This document shows, piece by piece, positions 15,318 to 24,140 of a stretch of 64,000 bases of DNA (position 1 is its first letter; the number at the start of each line of letters is the position of its first letter). The notes under the pieces are model-generated. The model did not search any database. It had not been told where the DNA came from and saw only the letters and a list, made by a program, of their open reading frames with translations. The stretch spans positions 310,001-374,000 of the forward strand of contig NZ_STFZ01000018.1 of NCBI RefSeq assembly GCF_005222845.1, given 5' to 3'. Source of the stretch: Rhizobium sp. FY34. Lineage in GTDB: Bacteria; Pseudomonadota; Alphaproteobacteria; Rhizobiales; Rhizobiaceae. The position numbers were made by a program, and so were the translations under genes.

Positions 15318-18300
15318 ATGGCCAGGTTCTTTATCGATCGACCGGTGCTTGCAAATGTGATCGCGATCCTGACCGTCATTCTCGGTCTGGTGGCATTGAT
15401 CGGCCTGCCTGTTGCCCAGTACCCCAATGTTGTGCCGCCCTCCGTTCAGGTGACAGCGCGCTATCCCGGCGCCAATGCCGAGACCATCGTGCAGGATGTG
15501 GCGCTGCCGATAGAGCAGAAGGTCAACGGCGTCGAAGGCATGCTCTACATGCAATCGACGGCGACCAGCGACGGCACCTATGCGCTGACCGTCACCTTCG
15601 CCATCGGCACCGATCCGGACGAGGCGCAGATTCTGGTGCAGAACCGCGTGGCGAGCGCGACCCCCTCGCTGCCGGATGCGGTCCAGGCGCAGGGCGTGCA
15701 GACCGCGAAGCGTTCGACGGCGATCCTGGCCATTGCAGCACTCACCTCGGACAATCCCGAGCATGACAGCCTGTTCATGACCAATTACGCGACCATCAAT
15801 CTGGTCGATCAGATTGCCCGTGTGCCAGGTGTCGGCAGTGTTTCCGTCTTCGGTGCCGGCAGTTATGCGGTGCGCATCTGGATGGATCCAGCCCTGATGG
15901 CAGCCCGCGGCCTGATGCCCTCAGACGTCACCAATGCCATCCGCCAGCAGAGCCGCACCTCCTCGGCAGGCCAGCTTGGTCTGCCGCCGGTGCCGGAAGG
16001 CCGCGAGTTCCAGTACACGCTCAAACTTGATTCCAAGCTTGCCGATGTCGCATCCTTCGGGGACATTATCCTGCGCTCCAACGACAATGGCGACATTGTG
16101 CGGCTGAAGGATGTGGCGCGGGTAGAGCTGGGCGCCCAGCAATACAGCCAGGATTTCAGCCTCGATGGCAAGCCATCGGCAGGCCTTGCGCTGTTTTTGC
16201 TGCCCGATGCCAATGCGCTTGACGTGATCACGGCGGTCAAGGCGAAACTGGATAGGCTGTCTGCCGATTTCCCCGAGGGCATGCATCAATCCGTACCATT
16301 CGACACGACCCTGTTCGTCGAAGCGGCCATCGATGATGTCTACCATACGCTGGTGGAGGCGGCTTTCCTTGTGCTGTTCGTCATCCTTGTCTTCCTGCAG
16401 GATTGGCGCGCCACGCTGGTGCCGGCAACGACGGTGCCCGTCACCATCGTCGGTGCCTTTGGAGCGCTCGCCCTGTTCGGCTTTTCGGTCAATCTGTCCA
16501 CCCTGTTTGCCATTATTCTGGCCATCGGCATCGTGGTCGATGACGCTATCGTCGTGGTGGAGGCTGCCGCGCGCCATATGGAGGAGGGCAAGACACCGCG
16601 GGAAGCGGCCGCCCTTGCCATGGATGAGTTGATGGGGCCGATCATCGGCATCACGCACGTGTTGCTGGCGGTGTTCCTGCCTGCGTCCTTCCTGGCGGGC
16701 CTAAGCGGCGAAATGTACCGCCAGTTTTCCCTTGTCATCGCGGCCACCGCCCTGATCAGCGCCATCAACGCGGTCACATTGAAGCCGACGCAATGCGCCC
16801 TTTGGCTGCGCCCCCAGGCGCCTGACCGGCGCAAGAACCTGTTTTATCGCGGCTTCAATGCTGGCTATGATGCCGTCGAGCGGGTCTATGCGCAAATGGT
16901 CCGGGTCATGACGCGGTTCAGCATCATGATCTCGCTCGCGACGCTGCTTCTCGTCGGCCTGTCGGTCTCTATGCTTGCGCGCGTACCGACGGCTTTCCTG
17001 CCGGTCGAGGATCAAGGCTATTTCCTCGTCTCGGTGCAATTGCCGGAAGGTGCCTCGCTGGAGCGAACCCGTCTTGCGCTGCATGACACACGCAAGCGTC
17101 TTGAAACGCTCGATGCGGTCGAAACCACCGTTGCGATCAGCGGCCTGTCGGCACTCAACAACAATGCCAGCCTCTCCAATGCCGGCGTGCTCTATGTGAT
17201 CCTCAAGGACTGGAGCCTGCGCCAGAAGGGAGACGACCTGTTGTCGCTCTATACGTCCATGCGTGCGCTGACGGCAAATCTCCCCGATGGGCAGGCACTG
17301 GTTCTGCCGCCGCCGCCCATTCAGGGCATTGGCAATGCGGCGGGTTTTGCCATGCAGATTCAGGCCCGTGACGGCGCCTTCGATTATGCCGCACTGGAGG
17401 CGGTGGCCGCCGATGTCGCCCGCGCCGCCGCGGCAAATCCTGTGTTTCGCGAGGCCATCAGCCCGTTTCGCGCCGACGCCCCGCAGTTTTCGGTGGTGAT
17501 AGACCGCATCAAGGCTCAGCGCGCGGCTGTCGATGTGGGAAGTGCCTATGATACCGTCAGCCAGTATATCGGCTCGGCCTATACCGGCCAGATCAACCTG
17601 TTCGGCCGTGTCTTCCAGGTCTATGCTCAGGCCGATGCTTCGCAGCGTGTCGAGGTGGGGGATCTCGAGCGTATCATGCTGCGCAACAGTGCCGGCCAGA
17701 TGGTGCCCCTCGGCTCTATCGCCGACATCAAAGCTGAGACCGGGCCTGCTTTGATCAGTCTCTACAATCTCTATCCGTCGGCCCAGATCATTGGTTCGCA
17801 GGCGCCCGGCTATTCCACGGGCCAGGCGCTCGATGCGCTGGACGGTTTCACCCAGGCGCTCTTGCCGCATAACTATGGCCGCGAATGGACGGCTGTTTCC
17901 TATCAGGAGCGGGAGCTCGGCGGGCAGATCTATCTCGTCTACGGCCTTAGCCTGTTGCTGGTCTATTTCGTGCTCGCGGGCCAGTATGAGAGCTGGTATG
18001 CGCCCATTGGTGTGATCGCGACCGTGCCGCTCGCGCTGATCGGTACGGCGGCCACGCTGCTCTTGGCGCAGGCTGCGGTCAATCTCTACACCCAGATCGG
18101 CCTTGTGCTTCTGATCGCGCTCTCGGCCAAGAATGCGATCCTCATCGTGGAAACGGCTCGGGACCTGAGATTGCGTCAGGGTTTTTCCGTTGTGGATGCC
18201 GCTGTGAAGGCCGCGATCACCCGATTGCGACCCATCCTGATGACGTCGATCGCCTTCATCCTGGGCGTCGTGCCGCTGGTTTTGCAAACGGGTGCCGGAG

Positions 18301-18428
18301 CCAGCGCACAGAAATCCATCGGCATCGCCGTCCTGACCGGCATGATCGGCTCGACATGCCTCACGGTCGTCTTCGTGCCGTCCCTGTTCGTGGTTCTGCA
18401 AAGGATGGAGGAGTGGTGGAAACGTTGA
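15318..18428 (+). CDS. RND multidrug efflux permease (HAE1 type)
   Basis: Proton-driven pump of 1036 residues, the usual AcrB length. It begins MARFFIDRPVLANVIAILTV and has two large periplasmic loops and 12 membrane spans. The proton-relay Asp pair is present in TM4 (GIVVDDAIVVVEAA), as are the TM10 lysine segment (ALSAKNAILIVETARDLR) and the ending RPILMTSIAFILGVVPLV. HAE1 pumps export drugs, detergents and other hydrophobic compounds from the periplasm and outer leaflet. It is downstream of its adaptor and shares the block with the kinase, channel and lipoprotein genes. No dedicated TetR repressor is adjacent, so control may come from the two-component system or from elsewhere. Confidence 0.94.
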   Translation: MARFFIDRPVLANVIAILTVILGLVALIGLPVAQYPNVVPPSVQVTARYPGANAETIVQDVALPIEQKVNGVEGMLYMQSTATSDGTYALTVTFAIGTDPDEAQILVQNRVASATPSLPDAVQAQGVQTAKRSTAILAIAALTSDNPEHDSLFMTNYATINLVDQIARVPGVGSVSVFGAGSYAVRIWMDPALMAARGLMPSDVTNAIRQQSRTSSAGQLGLPPVPEGREFQYTLKLDSKLADVASFGDIILRSNDNGDIVRLKDVARVELGAQQYSQDFSLDGKPSAGLALFLLPDANALDVITAVKAKLDRLSADFPEGMHQSVPFDTTLFVEAAIDDVYHTLVEAAFLVLFVILVFLQDWRATLVPATTVPVTIVGAFGALALFGFSVNLSTLFAIILAIGIVVDDAIVVVEAAARHMEEGKTPREAAALAMDELMGPIIGITHVLLAVFLPASFLAGLSGEMYRQFSLVIAATALISAINAVTLKPTQCALWLRPQAPDRRKNLFYRGFNAGYDAVERVYAQMVRVMTRFSIMISLATLLLVGLSVSMLARVPTAFLPVEDQGYFLVSVQLPEGASLERTRLALHDTRKRLETLDAVETTVAISGLSALNNNASLSNAGVLYVILKDWSLRQKGDDLLSLYTSMRALTANLPDGQALVLPPPPIQGIGNAAGFAMQIQARDGAFDYAALEAVAADVARAAAANPVFREAISPFRADAPQFSVVIDRIKAQRAAVDVGSAYDTVSQYIGSAYTGQINLFGRVFQVYAQADASQRVEVGDLERIMLRNSAGQMVPLGSIADIKAETGPALISLYNLYPSAQIIGSQAPGYSTGQALDALDGFTQALLPHNYGREWTAVSYQERELGGQIYLVYGLSLLLVYFVLAGQYESWYAPIGVIATVPLALIGTAATLLLAQAAVNLYTQIGLVLLIALSAKNAILIVETARDLRLRQGFSVVDAAVKAAITRLRPILMTSIAFILGVVPLVLQTGAGASAQKSIGIAVLTGMIGSTCLTVVFVPSLFVVLQRMEEWWKR

Positions 18429-18525
18429 TGCGGCGGGTGCCGCGCAATCTGTCTTGCTGCACCTTATCCGCGCCAGCCTGCCGCCAAGCTGCTGCGCACA
18501 TTCCATGAGAATGATGGTCTTCTGG

Positions 18526-18601
18526 CAGCTCTCGTGATTCCGACATTTGCACGCAAGGAATTCGTTGCGGGATGCAAATGTCGGAATCGAACCTGTGGCT
18601 G
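18526..18601. repeat. Intergenic palindromic repeat, copy A
   Basis: Perfect 16-base arms GATTCCGACATTTGCA (18536-18551) and its complement (18573-18588) around a 21-base centre, with weaker outer pairing CAGC/GCTG. The right half, GGGATGCAAATGTCGGAATC, recurs almost unchanged at 27708-27727, so this is a dispersed element rather than a simple terminator. It lies between the convergent RND permease and DUF2312 genes. Confidence 0.75.
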
Positions 18602-18616
18602 AGCGGGCCGGAAGGC

Positions 18617-18877
18617 CTATTCCATGCCGAGTGCAGCCATGTAGGTTTGCAGGATTGTTTCTTCCTCGAGACGCTCATTGGCGTCCTTCTTGCGCAGGCG
18701 GATGATCGTCTTCATCGCCTTGGTATCGTAGCCACGGCCCTTGGCCTCGCCGAACACATCCTTGATGTCGTCGGCAATGGTCTGCTTTTCCTCTTCCAGG
18801 CGCTCGATCCGCTCGATGAACTGGCGAAGTTCGGCGGCCGCTACGTTGACTTCCCCGCTCGTTGCCACTTCTTCCAT
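18617..18877 (-). CDS. DUF2312 (UPF0335) small protein
   Basis: An 86-residue conserved alphaproteobacterial protein, mostly one long charged helix pair ([20 protein letters not shown], then [26 protein letters not shown]). The ATG at 18877 has AAGGAA upstream and gives the normal family length; the longer open frame upstream lacks similarity. The family is sometimes called GapR-like: Caulobacter GapR is a DUF2312 protein that binds overtwisted AT-rich DNA ahead of replication forks. By that relation this is a probable nucleoid-associated DNA-binding protein. It follows the FGase and DUF1244 genes on the same strand. Confidence 0.88.
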   Translation of the reverse strand: MEEVATSGEVNVAAAELRQFIERIERLEEEKQTIADDIKDVFGEAKGRGYDTKAMKTIIRLRKKDANERLEEETILQTYMAALGME

Positions 18878-19050
18878 GGGTCGTTCCTTTTGCTTGGCCT
18901 TGGCACCTGCCGTGCTTTGCCGGCAGTGGTGGCCATATTGGTTGGTTGACGATGAACAGCTCTTGAGAGGCCTTCCGGGGGAGGACCTCGTTGAGGGTTT
19001 CACCTGCCGCGAAGTGCCGGCAAGGTCAAGGCGTTTTCAGGTGCCCGCTT

Positions 19051-19365
19051 TCATTTGTGCGGGTTGTTGAGGGCGAATGCGGCTTTTTGAGCGTCGCTGG
19101 CTTCGCCCTGGTACAGTTTCTTCCAGTCCTCATAGGGCATGCCATAGACCATCTCGCGCGAGGCATCCTTGCTGATGGCAAGCCCTGCTTGCTCACCGGC
19201 TTCCCGATACCAGTTGGACAGGCAATTGCGGCAGAAGCCGGCCAGATTCATCAGGTCGATATTCTCGACATCATGCCGATCCCGCAAGTGCTGCACCAGC
19301 CGGCGAAAGGCGGCAGCTTCCAGTGCAATACGCTGGTCCTCGGTCAGTTCTGGCATCTCGGTCAA
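19051..19365 (-). CDS. DUF1244 family protein
   Basis: A 104-residue conserved alpha/gamma-proteobacterial protein of unknown function. It contains a CxxC pair (GFCRNCLSNW) that could bind metal or form a disulfide, and the family signature REMVYGMPYEDWKKLYQ. The start is TTG at 19365, with GGGAGA six bases upstream; an ATG three codons in is the alternative. It lies 17 bases after the N-formylglutamate amidohydrolase gene and is surely cotranscribed with it. Confidence 0.85.
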   Translation of the reverse strand: MTEMPELTEDQRIALEAAAFRRLVQHLRDRHDVENIDLMNLAGFCRNCLSNWYREAGEQAGLAISKDASREMVYGMPYEDWKKLYQGEASDAQKAAFALNNPHK

Positions 19366-19382
19366 GGCTTGTCTCCCGATGG

Positions 19383-20189
19383 TCAGGCCTGCGGCGGATA
19401 AGGGCCGGTGCGTGACGGATGGATTTTGTAGTCATGCAGGGCCGGATCGGCGTTGAGGGCTGCGAAAATCGGTACCAGCCGCTCGGTCCAGGCGGCAATG
19501 CCATCTGCGTCGCCGATCAGATCCTGTCGCACTTCCAAAAGCGCATGCGGCAGGCCACCGATCATGCAGTGCCGGTACATGGTATCGTTCTTCAGCGCCC
19601 CGTCATAGGGCTCGTTATCGCCGATCAGAATATCGCCGGGTTGGCTCAGATGATCGATCAGCGGGCGGACGGCGCGCTCGTCGCTATCCCACAGAACGGC
19701 GGCATGCCAGGGGCGGGCCACGCCCTTCCAGGCCGGTGTATAGGAATGCAGCGAAAGCACCAGCGGCGCCTTGCCGCTTGCTTTTGCCACGGCCGCAATT
19801 TCCTGCGCGACGGCCTGGTGATAGGGGCGGTGAAAGGTTTCCAGACGGTACTGCCATTCGGCCGGGGTGATCGGATGATTGCCGGGAATGATGGCGCCGT
19901 CGGAGATCTTCATGATCAGCGTCGGATCGTCTTCCCCACGGTTCGGATCGATCAGCAGGCGCGAGAAGCAGGAGATGACGGCCGGCACTTGAAGCCGTGC
20001 GGCCAGCGCCCGCGTCAGCGCCTCTATGCCGATATCATAGGCGATATGGCGGGAAAATGCCGTTTCATCCAGGCCCAGCGTGCCATAGGCCGCCGGCAGA
20101 CGGTTCATTGCGTGATCACCCAGAAGCACCATGCCCCTGTCACGAAGGCCGGGTATCACTTCATGGGAATTGAATGCCTGCATTGCCAT
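19383..20189 (-). CDS. N-formylglutamate amidohydrolase family protein
   Basis: A 268-residue FGase/HutG-type hydrolase that would cleave N-formylglutamate, or a similar N-acylated substrate, to glutamate and formate. Family motifs are GDHAMNRLP, a conserved DIGIEALTRALAARL helix, SRLLIDPNRG, LSLHSYTP and LLEVRQDLIG. These include the His and acidic residues thought to hold the metal. No other histidine-degradation genes are adjacent, and in rhizobia this paralog sits with DUF1244, so its real substrate may differ from that of HutG. It is the first gene of a three-gene leftward group. The upstream gap is shared with the divergent DUF1036 gene. Confidence 0.88.
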   Translation of the reverse strand: MAMQAFNSHEVIPGLRDRGMVLLGDHAMNRLPAAYGTLGLDETAFSRHIAYDIGIEALTRALAARLQVPAVISCFSRLLIDPNRGEDDPTLIMKISDGAIIPGNHPITPAEWQYRLETFHRPYHQAVAQEIAAVAKASGKAPLVLSLHSYTPAWKGVARPWHAAVLWDSDERAVRPLIDHLSQPGDILIGDNEPYDGALKNDTMYRHCMIGGLPHALLEVRQDLIGDADGIAAWTERLVPIFAALNADPALHDYKIHPSRTGPYPPQA

Positions 20190-20373
20190 CCGCTTGCCGA
20201 ATTCGTTGTGTTTGTGATGTTCCTGTTCGCATGTGGCCGAAGCTTGCGCAAGCAGAGCCTGCGGTATGTCAACCGGTGGTCAAGTGATTATAATCGATTA
20301 GATTTCATTGACTTTCAGGTGACGGCAAGCGAAGACAGTGCACAAGATCTCTCATGGAGTCCCGACGGAAGCC

Positions 20374-20841
20374 GTGTCGAAAAGCATAATATCCTATCTC
20401 TCGCCGAGATTGATCCCCGCGCTCGCCTTTGCCATGGCCAGTGCGCCCTTCATGTTGTTTGCCGATGTGGCGCATGCCGATTTTCGGGTCTGCAACGGCA
20501 CCCAGAACCTTGTCGGGGTGGCCATCGGCTACCGTGCCGGCGATGGCTGGATTTCCGAAGGCTGGTGGCAGGTTCCCGCCTCCAGCTGTGCGACATTGAT
20601 TGAAGGCGAATTGCAGTCTCGCTATTATTATCTCTATGCGGAGGATGCCGCACGCGGCGGCCGCTGGACCGGCGACGTCAACATGTGCGTGGCCGAAAAC
20701 GAGTTCAAGATCACCGGCGTCGAGGACTGCTTTGCCCGCGGTTACCAGCGCATGGGATTCAAGGAATATGATACGGGCCGTCAGGGCAGCTGGATGGTCC
20801 AGCTATCCGACACACCAGGCACGCAGGAAGGCCAGAACTGA
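20374..20841 (+). CDS. DUF1036 exported protein
   Basis: A protein of about 155 residues with an N-terminal signal sequence (RLIPALAFAMASAPFMLFAD..AHA) and a DUF1036 domain (DFRVCNGTQNLVGVAIGYRAG, WISEGWWQVPASSCATLIEG, YYYLYAEDA). Conserved cysteines may pair in the periplasm; the family's role is unknown. Starts at GTG 20338, GTG 20374 or ATG 20434 are all possible; none has a strong ribosome-binding site. Its stop codon overlaps the ATG of pyruvate kinase by one base (TGATG), so the two are translationally coupled. Confidence 0.8.
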   Translation: MSKSIISYLSPRLIPALAFAMASAPFMLFADVAHADFRVCNGTQNLVGVAIGYRAGDGWISEGWWQVPASSCATLIEGELQSRYYYLYAEDAARGGRWTGDVNMCVAENEFKITGVEDCFARGYQRMGFKEYDTGRQGSWMVQLSDTPGTQEGQN

Positions 20842-22280
20842 TGAAGCGCAATCGCAAAGTGAAGATCCTCGCAACCCTCGGACCGGCCTCCTCCGACGAG
20901 GCGATGATCGAGAAGCTGCACCAGGCGGGCGCGGATCTGTTCCGCATCAATATGAGCCATGCCAGCCATGACGTGATGCGCACGCTGATTCAGCGCATCC
21001 GCTCCGTCGAGGCGCGCTGTGGCCGCCCGATTGGCATCCTCGCCGATCTGCAGGGCCCGAAGCTGCGCGTCGGCAAGTTCGCCAATACCAAGGTGACACT
21101 GGCGCCTGGCCAGACCTTTACCCTCGACAATAACGAGGCGCCCGGCGACGAAAACCGCGTATTCCTGCCGCATCCGGAAATCCTGGAATCGGTGAAGCCC
21201 GGCGATCGCCTGCTGATCGACGATGGTAAGCTGCACCTGCGCGCCGAACAGTGCGACGGTAAGAGCATCGTCTGCACCGTGGTCTCGGGCACTGCGATTT
21301 CCGATCGCAAGGGTGTGAGCCTGCCCGATACGCTGCTCGCCGTTGGTGTGCTGACCGATAAGGACCGGCTCGATCTCGATGCCGTCCTGGAGACGAACGA
21401 GGTTGACTGGGTGGCGCTTTCCTTCGTGCAGCGCCCGGAAGATCTGGTGGAAGTGCGCAAGATTTCCGGCGGCCGCGTTGGCCTGATGTCGAAGATCGAA
21501 AAGCCGCAGGCCATCGAGCGTATCGAGGAAATCATCGAGCTTTCCGACGCGCTGATGGTGGCCCGTGGTGACCTTGGCGTGGAAATGCCGCTCGAAGCGG
21601 TTCCTGGTCTGCAGAAGCAGCTGACGCGCGCATGCCGCCGCGCCGGCAAGCCTGTGGTGGTTGCCACCCAGATGCTCGAATCGATGATTACGGCGGCTGT
21701 GCCCACACGCGCCGAAGTCTCTGACGTTGCCACCGCCGTGTTTGAAGGCGCCGATGCGATCATGCTGTCGGCCGAATCGGCTTCCGGCCAGTATCCGGTG
21801 GAAGCGGTCTCCACCATGGCCTCGATTGCCAGCACCGTGGAGAAGGATCCTTACTACTCCAACATCATCTACGCGCAGCGCCCGCAGCCGGAAGCCACCG
21901 GCGCCGATGCGATTTCGCTGGCGGCCCGCCAGATTGCCGAAACGCTGCAGCTTTCGGCAATCGTCACCTACACCTCGTCCGGCACGACAGGCCTTCGCGC
22001 CGCGCGTGAGCGTCCGCAGGTGCCGATCATTGCGCTGTCGCCGATCGTGCAGACGGCCCGCCGCCTGTCTGTCTGCTGGGGCCTGCACTGCGTGGTGGCC
22101 GAAGAGCCGAGCGATCTCGACGACATGGTCAACAAGGCCTGCCGCATCGTTGCCTCGGAAGAATTCGGCAAGCCGGGCGACCGGATCATCATCTCGGCAG
22201 GTGTGCCGCTCGGCACGCCGGGCGCCACGAATATGCTGCGCATCGCCTATATCGGCCCGGACGGCCAGTCGGGCGTCTGA
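20841..22280 (+). CDS. pyk: Pyruvate kinase
   Basis: A 479-residue glycolytic enzyme converting phosphoenolpyruvate and ADP to pyruvate and ATP in the cytoplasm. Motifs are KILATLGPASS (N-terminal substrate site), FRINMSHASH, LADLQGPKLRVG, the active-site block LMSKIEKPQAIERIEEI, ARGDLGVEMP (Mg and K sites) and VATQMLESMI. The C-terminal allosteric domain is complete. It starts within the stop codon of the DUF1036 gene, so its translation may depend on that gene. A strong terminator follows at 22303. Confidence 0.96.
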   Translation: MKRNRKVKILATLGPASSDEAMIEKLHQAGADLFRINMSHASHDVMRTLIQRIRSVEARCGRPIGILADLQGPKLRVGKFANTKVTLAPGQTFTLDNNEAPGDENRVFLPHPEILESVKPGDRLLIDDGKLHLRAEQCDGKSIVCTVVSGTAISDRKGVSLPDTLLAVGVLTDKDRLDLDAVLETNEVDWVALSFVQRPEDLVEVRKISGGRVGLMSKIEKPQAIERIEEIIELSDALMVARGDLGVEMPLEAVPGLQKQLTRACRRAGKPVVVATQMLESMITAAVPTRAEVSDVATAVFEGADAIMLSAESASGQYPVEAVSTMASIASTVEKDPYYSNIIYAQRPQPEATGADAISLAARQIAETLQLSAIVTYTSSGTTGLRAARERPQVPIIALSPIVQTARRLSVCWGLHCVVAEEPSDLDDMVNKACRIVASEEFGKPGDRIIISAGVPLGTPGATNMLRIAYIGPDGQSGV

Positions 22281-22302
22281 GCGGTTTGAAGATAGAGTGC
22301 AT

Positions 22303-22330
22303 GGAAAAGGGAGCCTCGGCTCCCTTTTTT
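22303..22330 (+). terminator. Intrinsic terminator after pyk
   Basis: Stem GGGAGCC / GGCTCCC with a two-base nominal loop, flanked by AAAA and a T6 run. Confidence 0.9.
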
Positions 22331-22338
22331 GTGGGTAT

Positions 22339-22370
22339 CAATACCCGCCGGCTTCAATACCCGCCGGCTT
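22339..22370. repeat. Perfect tandem duplication of a 16-mer
   Basis: CAATACCCGCCGGCTT occurs twice head to tail (22339-22354 and 22355-22370), just past the pyk terminator. It is noncoding and looks like a recent slippage duplication. Confidence 0.9.
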
Positions 22371-22401
22371 TTGTCGCGGTCGTGGCAGTTTCGGTGGTGC
22401 G

Positions 22402-23115
22402 CTATAGCCGCTCCGTCAGAAAGTTCAGGAGATATGTCCACGACCTGCGGGATGCCGCTTCGTTATAGGCCATGCCGGCCTCGGGCGAGCGTGCGTTCGG
22501 GTTCGTGAAGGCATGTCCGGTTCCACCAAACCCGACGACTTGCCAATCAGAGCAGTGCTTACTGAGTTCTGATGCAAGTCCTGCCAGATCGTCGGGCTTG
22601 GCAAGCGGATCATCCCAGCCGTGTAGAATGAGTATGGACGGCTGTATCTGCGTACTCTCACCTTGTGCCGCGTCATAGACACCATGGAAGGAGATGGCGG
22701 CATTGAAGTCAGCGCCGGAGCGAGCCAGATCCAGAACGGCCTTGCCGCCGAAACAATAGCCCATTGCGGCAACGCGCTTCGGATCGACCATCGGCAACGA
22801 CTTTATTTCTTGCAGTGCCCGCTGCATCCGTTGCGAAAGACGTGGCCGGTCTGAATTCAGTTCGTTCATCCAGGTGAATGCTTGGGATTCCGACGTCGCC
22901 CGCCGCCCTTCGCCGTAGTAATCGATCGCGAGCACGACATATCCGAGATGCGCAAGTTCGGTGGCTCGTTCTATCTCAAATGGTCCAAGTCCGCCGAATG
23001 CAGGGGCGACGATCACGGCAGGTCCGGGTTGGGCCGCTGCATCATCATACACTAGCTTACTGTGGAAAGTGGTCCCGTCATCCGAGTAGCTATGGTCACG
23101 AATTTGAACAGTCAT
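22402..23115 (-). CDS. Dienelactone hydrolase family protein
   Basis: A 237-residue cytoplasmic alpha/beta hydrolase of the dienelactone hydrolase group. The nucleophile is the Cys of GYCFGG, the acid is probably in LHGWDDPLAKP, and the His is in GTGHAFTNPNA, which is the Cys-Asp-His triad of the family. FGGLGPFEIERATELAHLGYVVLAIDYYG is the family's first conserved block. It overlaps the upstream hydrolase by four bases (ATGA), so the two are coupled. Natural substrate unknown; the chlorocatechol pathway genes that would suggest true dienelactone cleavage are absent. Confidence 0.9.
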   Translation of the reverse strand: MTVQIRDHSYSDDGTTFHSKLVYDDAAAQPGPAVIVAPAFGGLGPFEIERATELAHLGYVVLAIDYYGEGRRATSESQAFTWMNELNSDRPRLSQRMQRALQEIKSLPMVDPKRVAAMGYCFGGKAVLDLARSGADFNAAISFHGVYDAAQGESTQIQPSILILHGWDDPLAKPDDLAGLASELSKHCSDWQVVGFGGTGHAFTNPNARSPEAGMAYNEAASRRSWTYLLNFLTERL

Positions 23116-24113
23116 GGTTGGCTCTCTTTTTCCCCTGCCACCCGCGCTTCCACCACGCGGGCCAGCGCCTGCAGGTCACGGTCCTTGCCGGCCAGTTTCT
23201 CTATGGCGGCGATGGCCAGATCGGTTGCCACATAATCCGGCTTGTGGCCAACGCCCTTCAGCCAGACCAGTTCCGAATGCTTCAGATCGCGCTTCAACCC
23301 GGTAGAATGAATATTGGCAAGCACGACAGGATCGCTGTCGCCGGTGATGATCACCGCTGGCGTCTTGATGTCGCTGTAGCGCGGGCTGACGCGCTCGACA
23401 TAGGCGAGAAGATTGGCGACGTCCCTGGCATTGTCGCGGAAATTCTGCGGGCGCAGCACAAGCGCTGTCGCGCCGTCCTGTGCATAGGCCGCGCGTCTTG
23501 CATTGGGGGCAAAGACGGATCGCGTTCCCGCATCCAGCAGCAGCATGCCGGCCGGCATGACCAGTAATTGGCTGAACAGCCAGCCGAGGACCGGAGTGGA
23601 GGTGAGGCGATAGTGCCAGTCGATGCCGCCCGGCCAGGGATGCGTGGCGGCTGCCAGGAAGACCGTTCCGATGACCTTTTCCGGGTGCAGCAGGGCAAAG
23701 GACGCGGCAATGGCGCCGCCGAAGGAATGGCCGACAATGATGGCCTTATCGATGCCGCGCCTCTCCATCAGCTTGTCGATGGCGTCGGCCTGACCGTCGG
23801 GGAAGTCGTTCTGTGGCCCGCCGCGTTCGGAATAGCCGTGGCCGGGCCGATCGACGAACAACAGCTCGGCGCGGCCCTTCAGGGGCGCAAGGAAAGCTGT
23901 TTCCTGATCGCGCAGATTGCCGCTGGCACCGTGGACGAAGACGATGGGGGGCAGGTCTGCATCGGCACCAGCGTGCACCTGCAGCGCATTGAGACTATAG
24001 CCGCCAATATCCGTCAGCGTTCCCAGGTTCGGGAAGCGCCGCTCGATCTGGGCCGCCTGCCAGGCGGTGAAGCCGAATGCGGCGGCTGTAAGTGCTGAAA
24101 TAGCAATGAGCAT
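23112..24113 (-). CDS. Membrane-anchored alpha/beta hydrolase
   Basis: A 333-residue alpha/beta-fold hydrolase with one N-terminal hydrophobic segment (MLIAISALTAAAFGFTAW) that probably anchors it in the inner membrane. The oxyanion region is VFVHGASGNLRDQ, the nucleophile elbow is VGHSFGGA (Ser), the acid lies in VIITGDSDPVV and the His in LKGVGHKPDY. Substrate unknown. It is the middle gene of a leftward operon: TPR protein, 27-base gap, this gene, four-base overlap, dienelactone hydrolase. Confidence 0.88.
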   Translation of the reverse strand: MLIAISALTAAAFGFTAWQAAQIERRFPNLGTLTDIGGYSLNALQVHAGADADLPPIVFVHGASGNLRDQETAFLAPLKGRAELLFVDRPGHGYSERGGPQNDFPDGQADAIDKLMERRGIDKAIIVGHSFGGAIAASFALLHPEKVIGTVFLAAATHPWPGGIDWHYRLTSTPVLGWLFSQLLVMPAGMLLLDAGTRSVFAPNARRAAYAQDGATALVLRPQNFRDNARDVANLLAYVERVSPRYSDIKTPAVIITGDSDPVVLANIHSTGLKRDLKHSELVWLKGVGHKPDYVATDLAIAAIEKLAGKDRDLQALARVVEARVAGEKESQP

Positions 24114-24140
24114 GATCAGGAAATTGGACAGGAGAATGCC

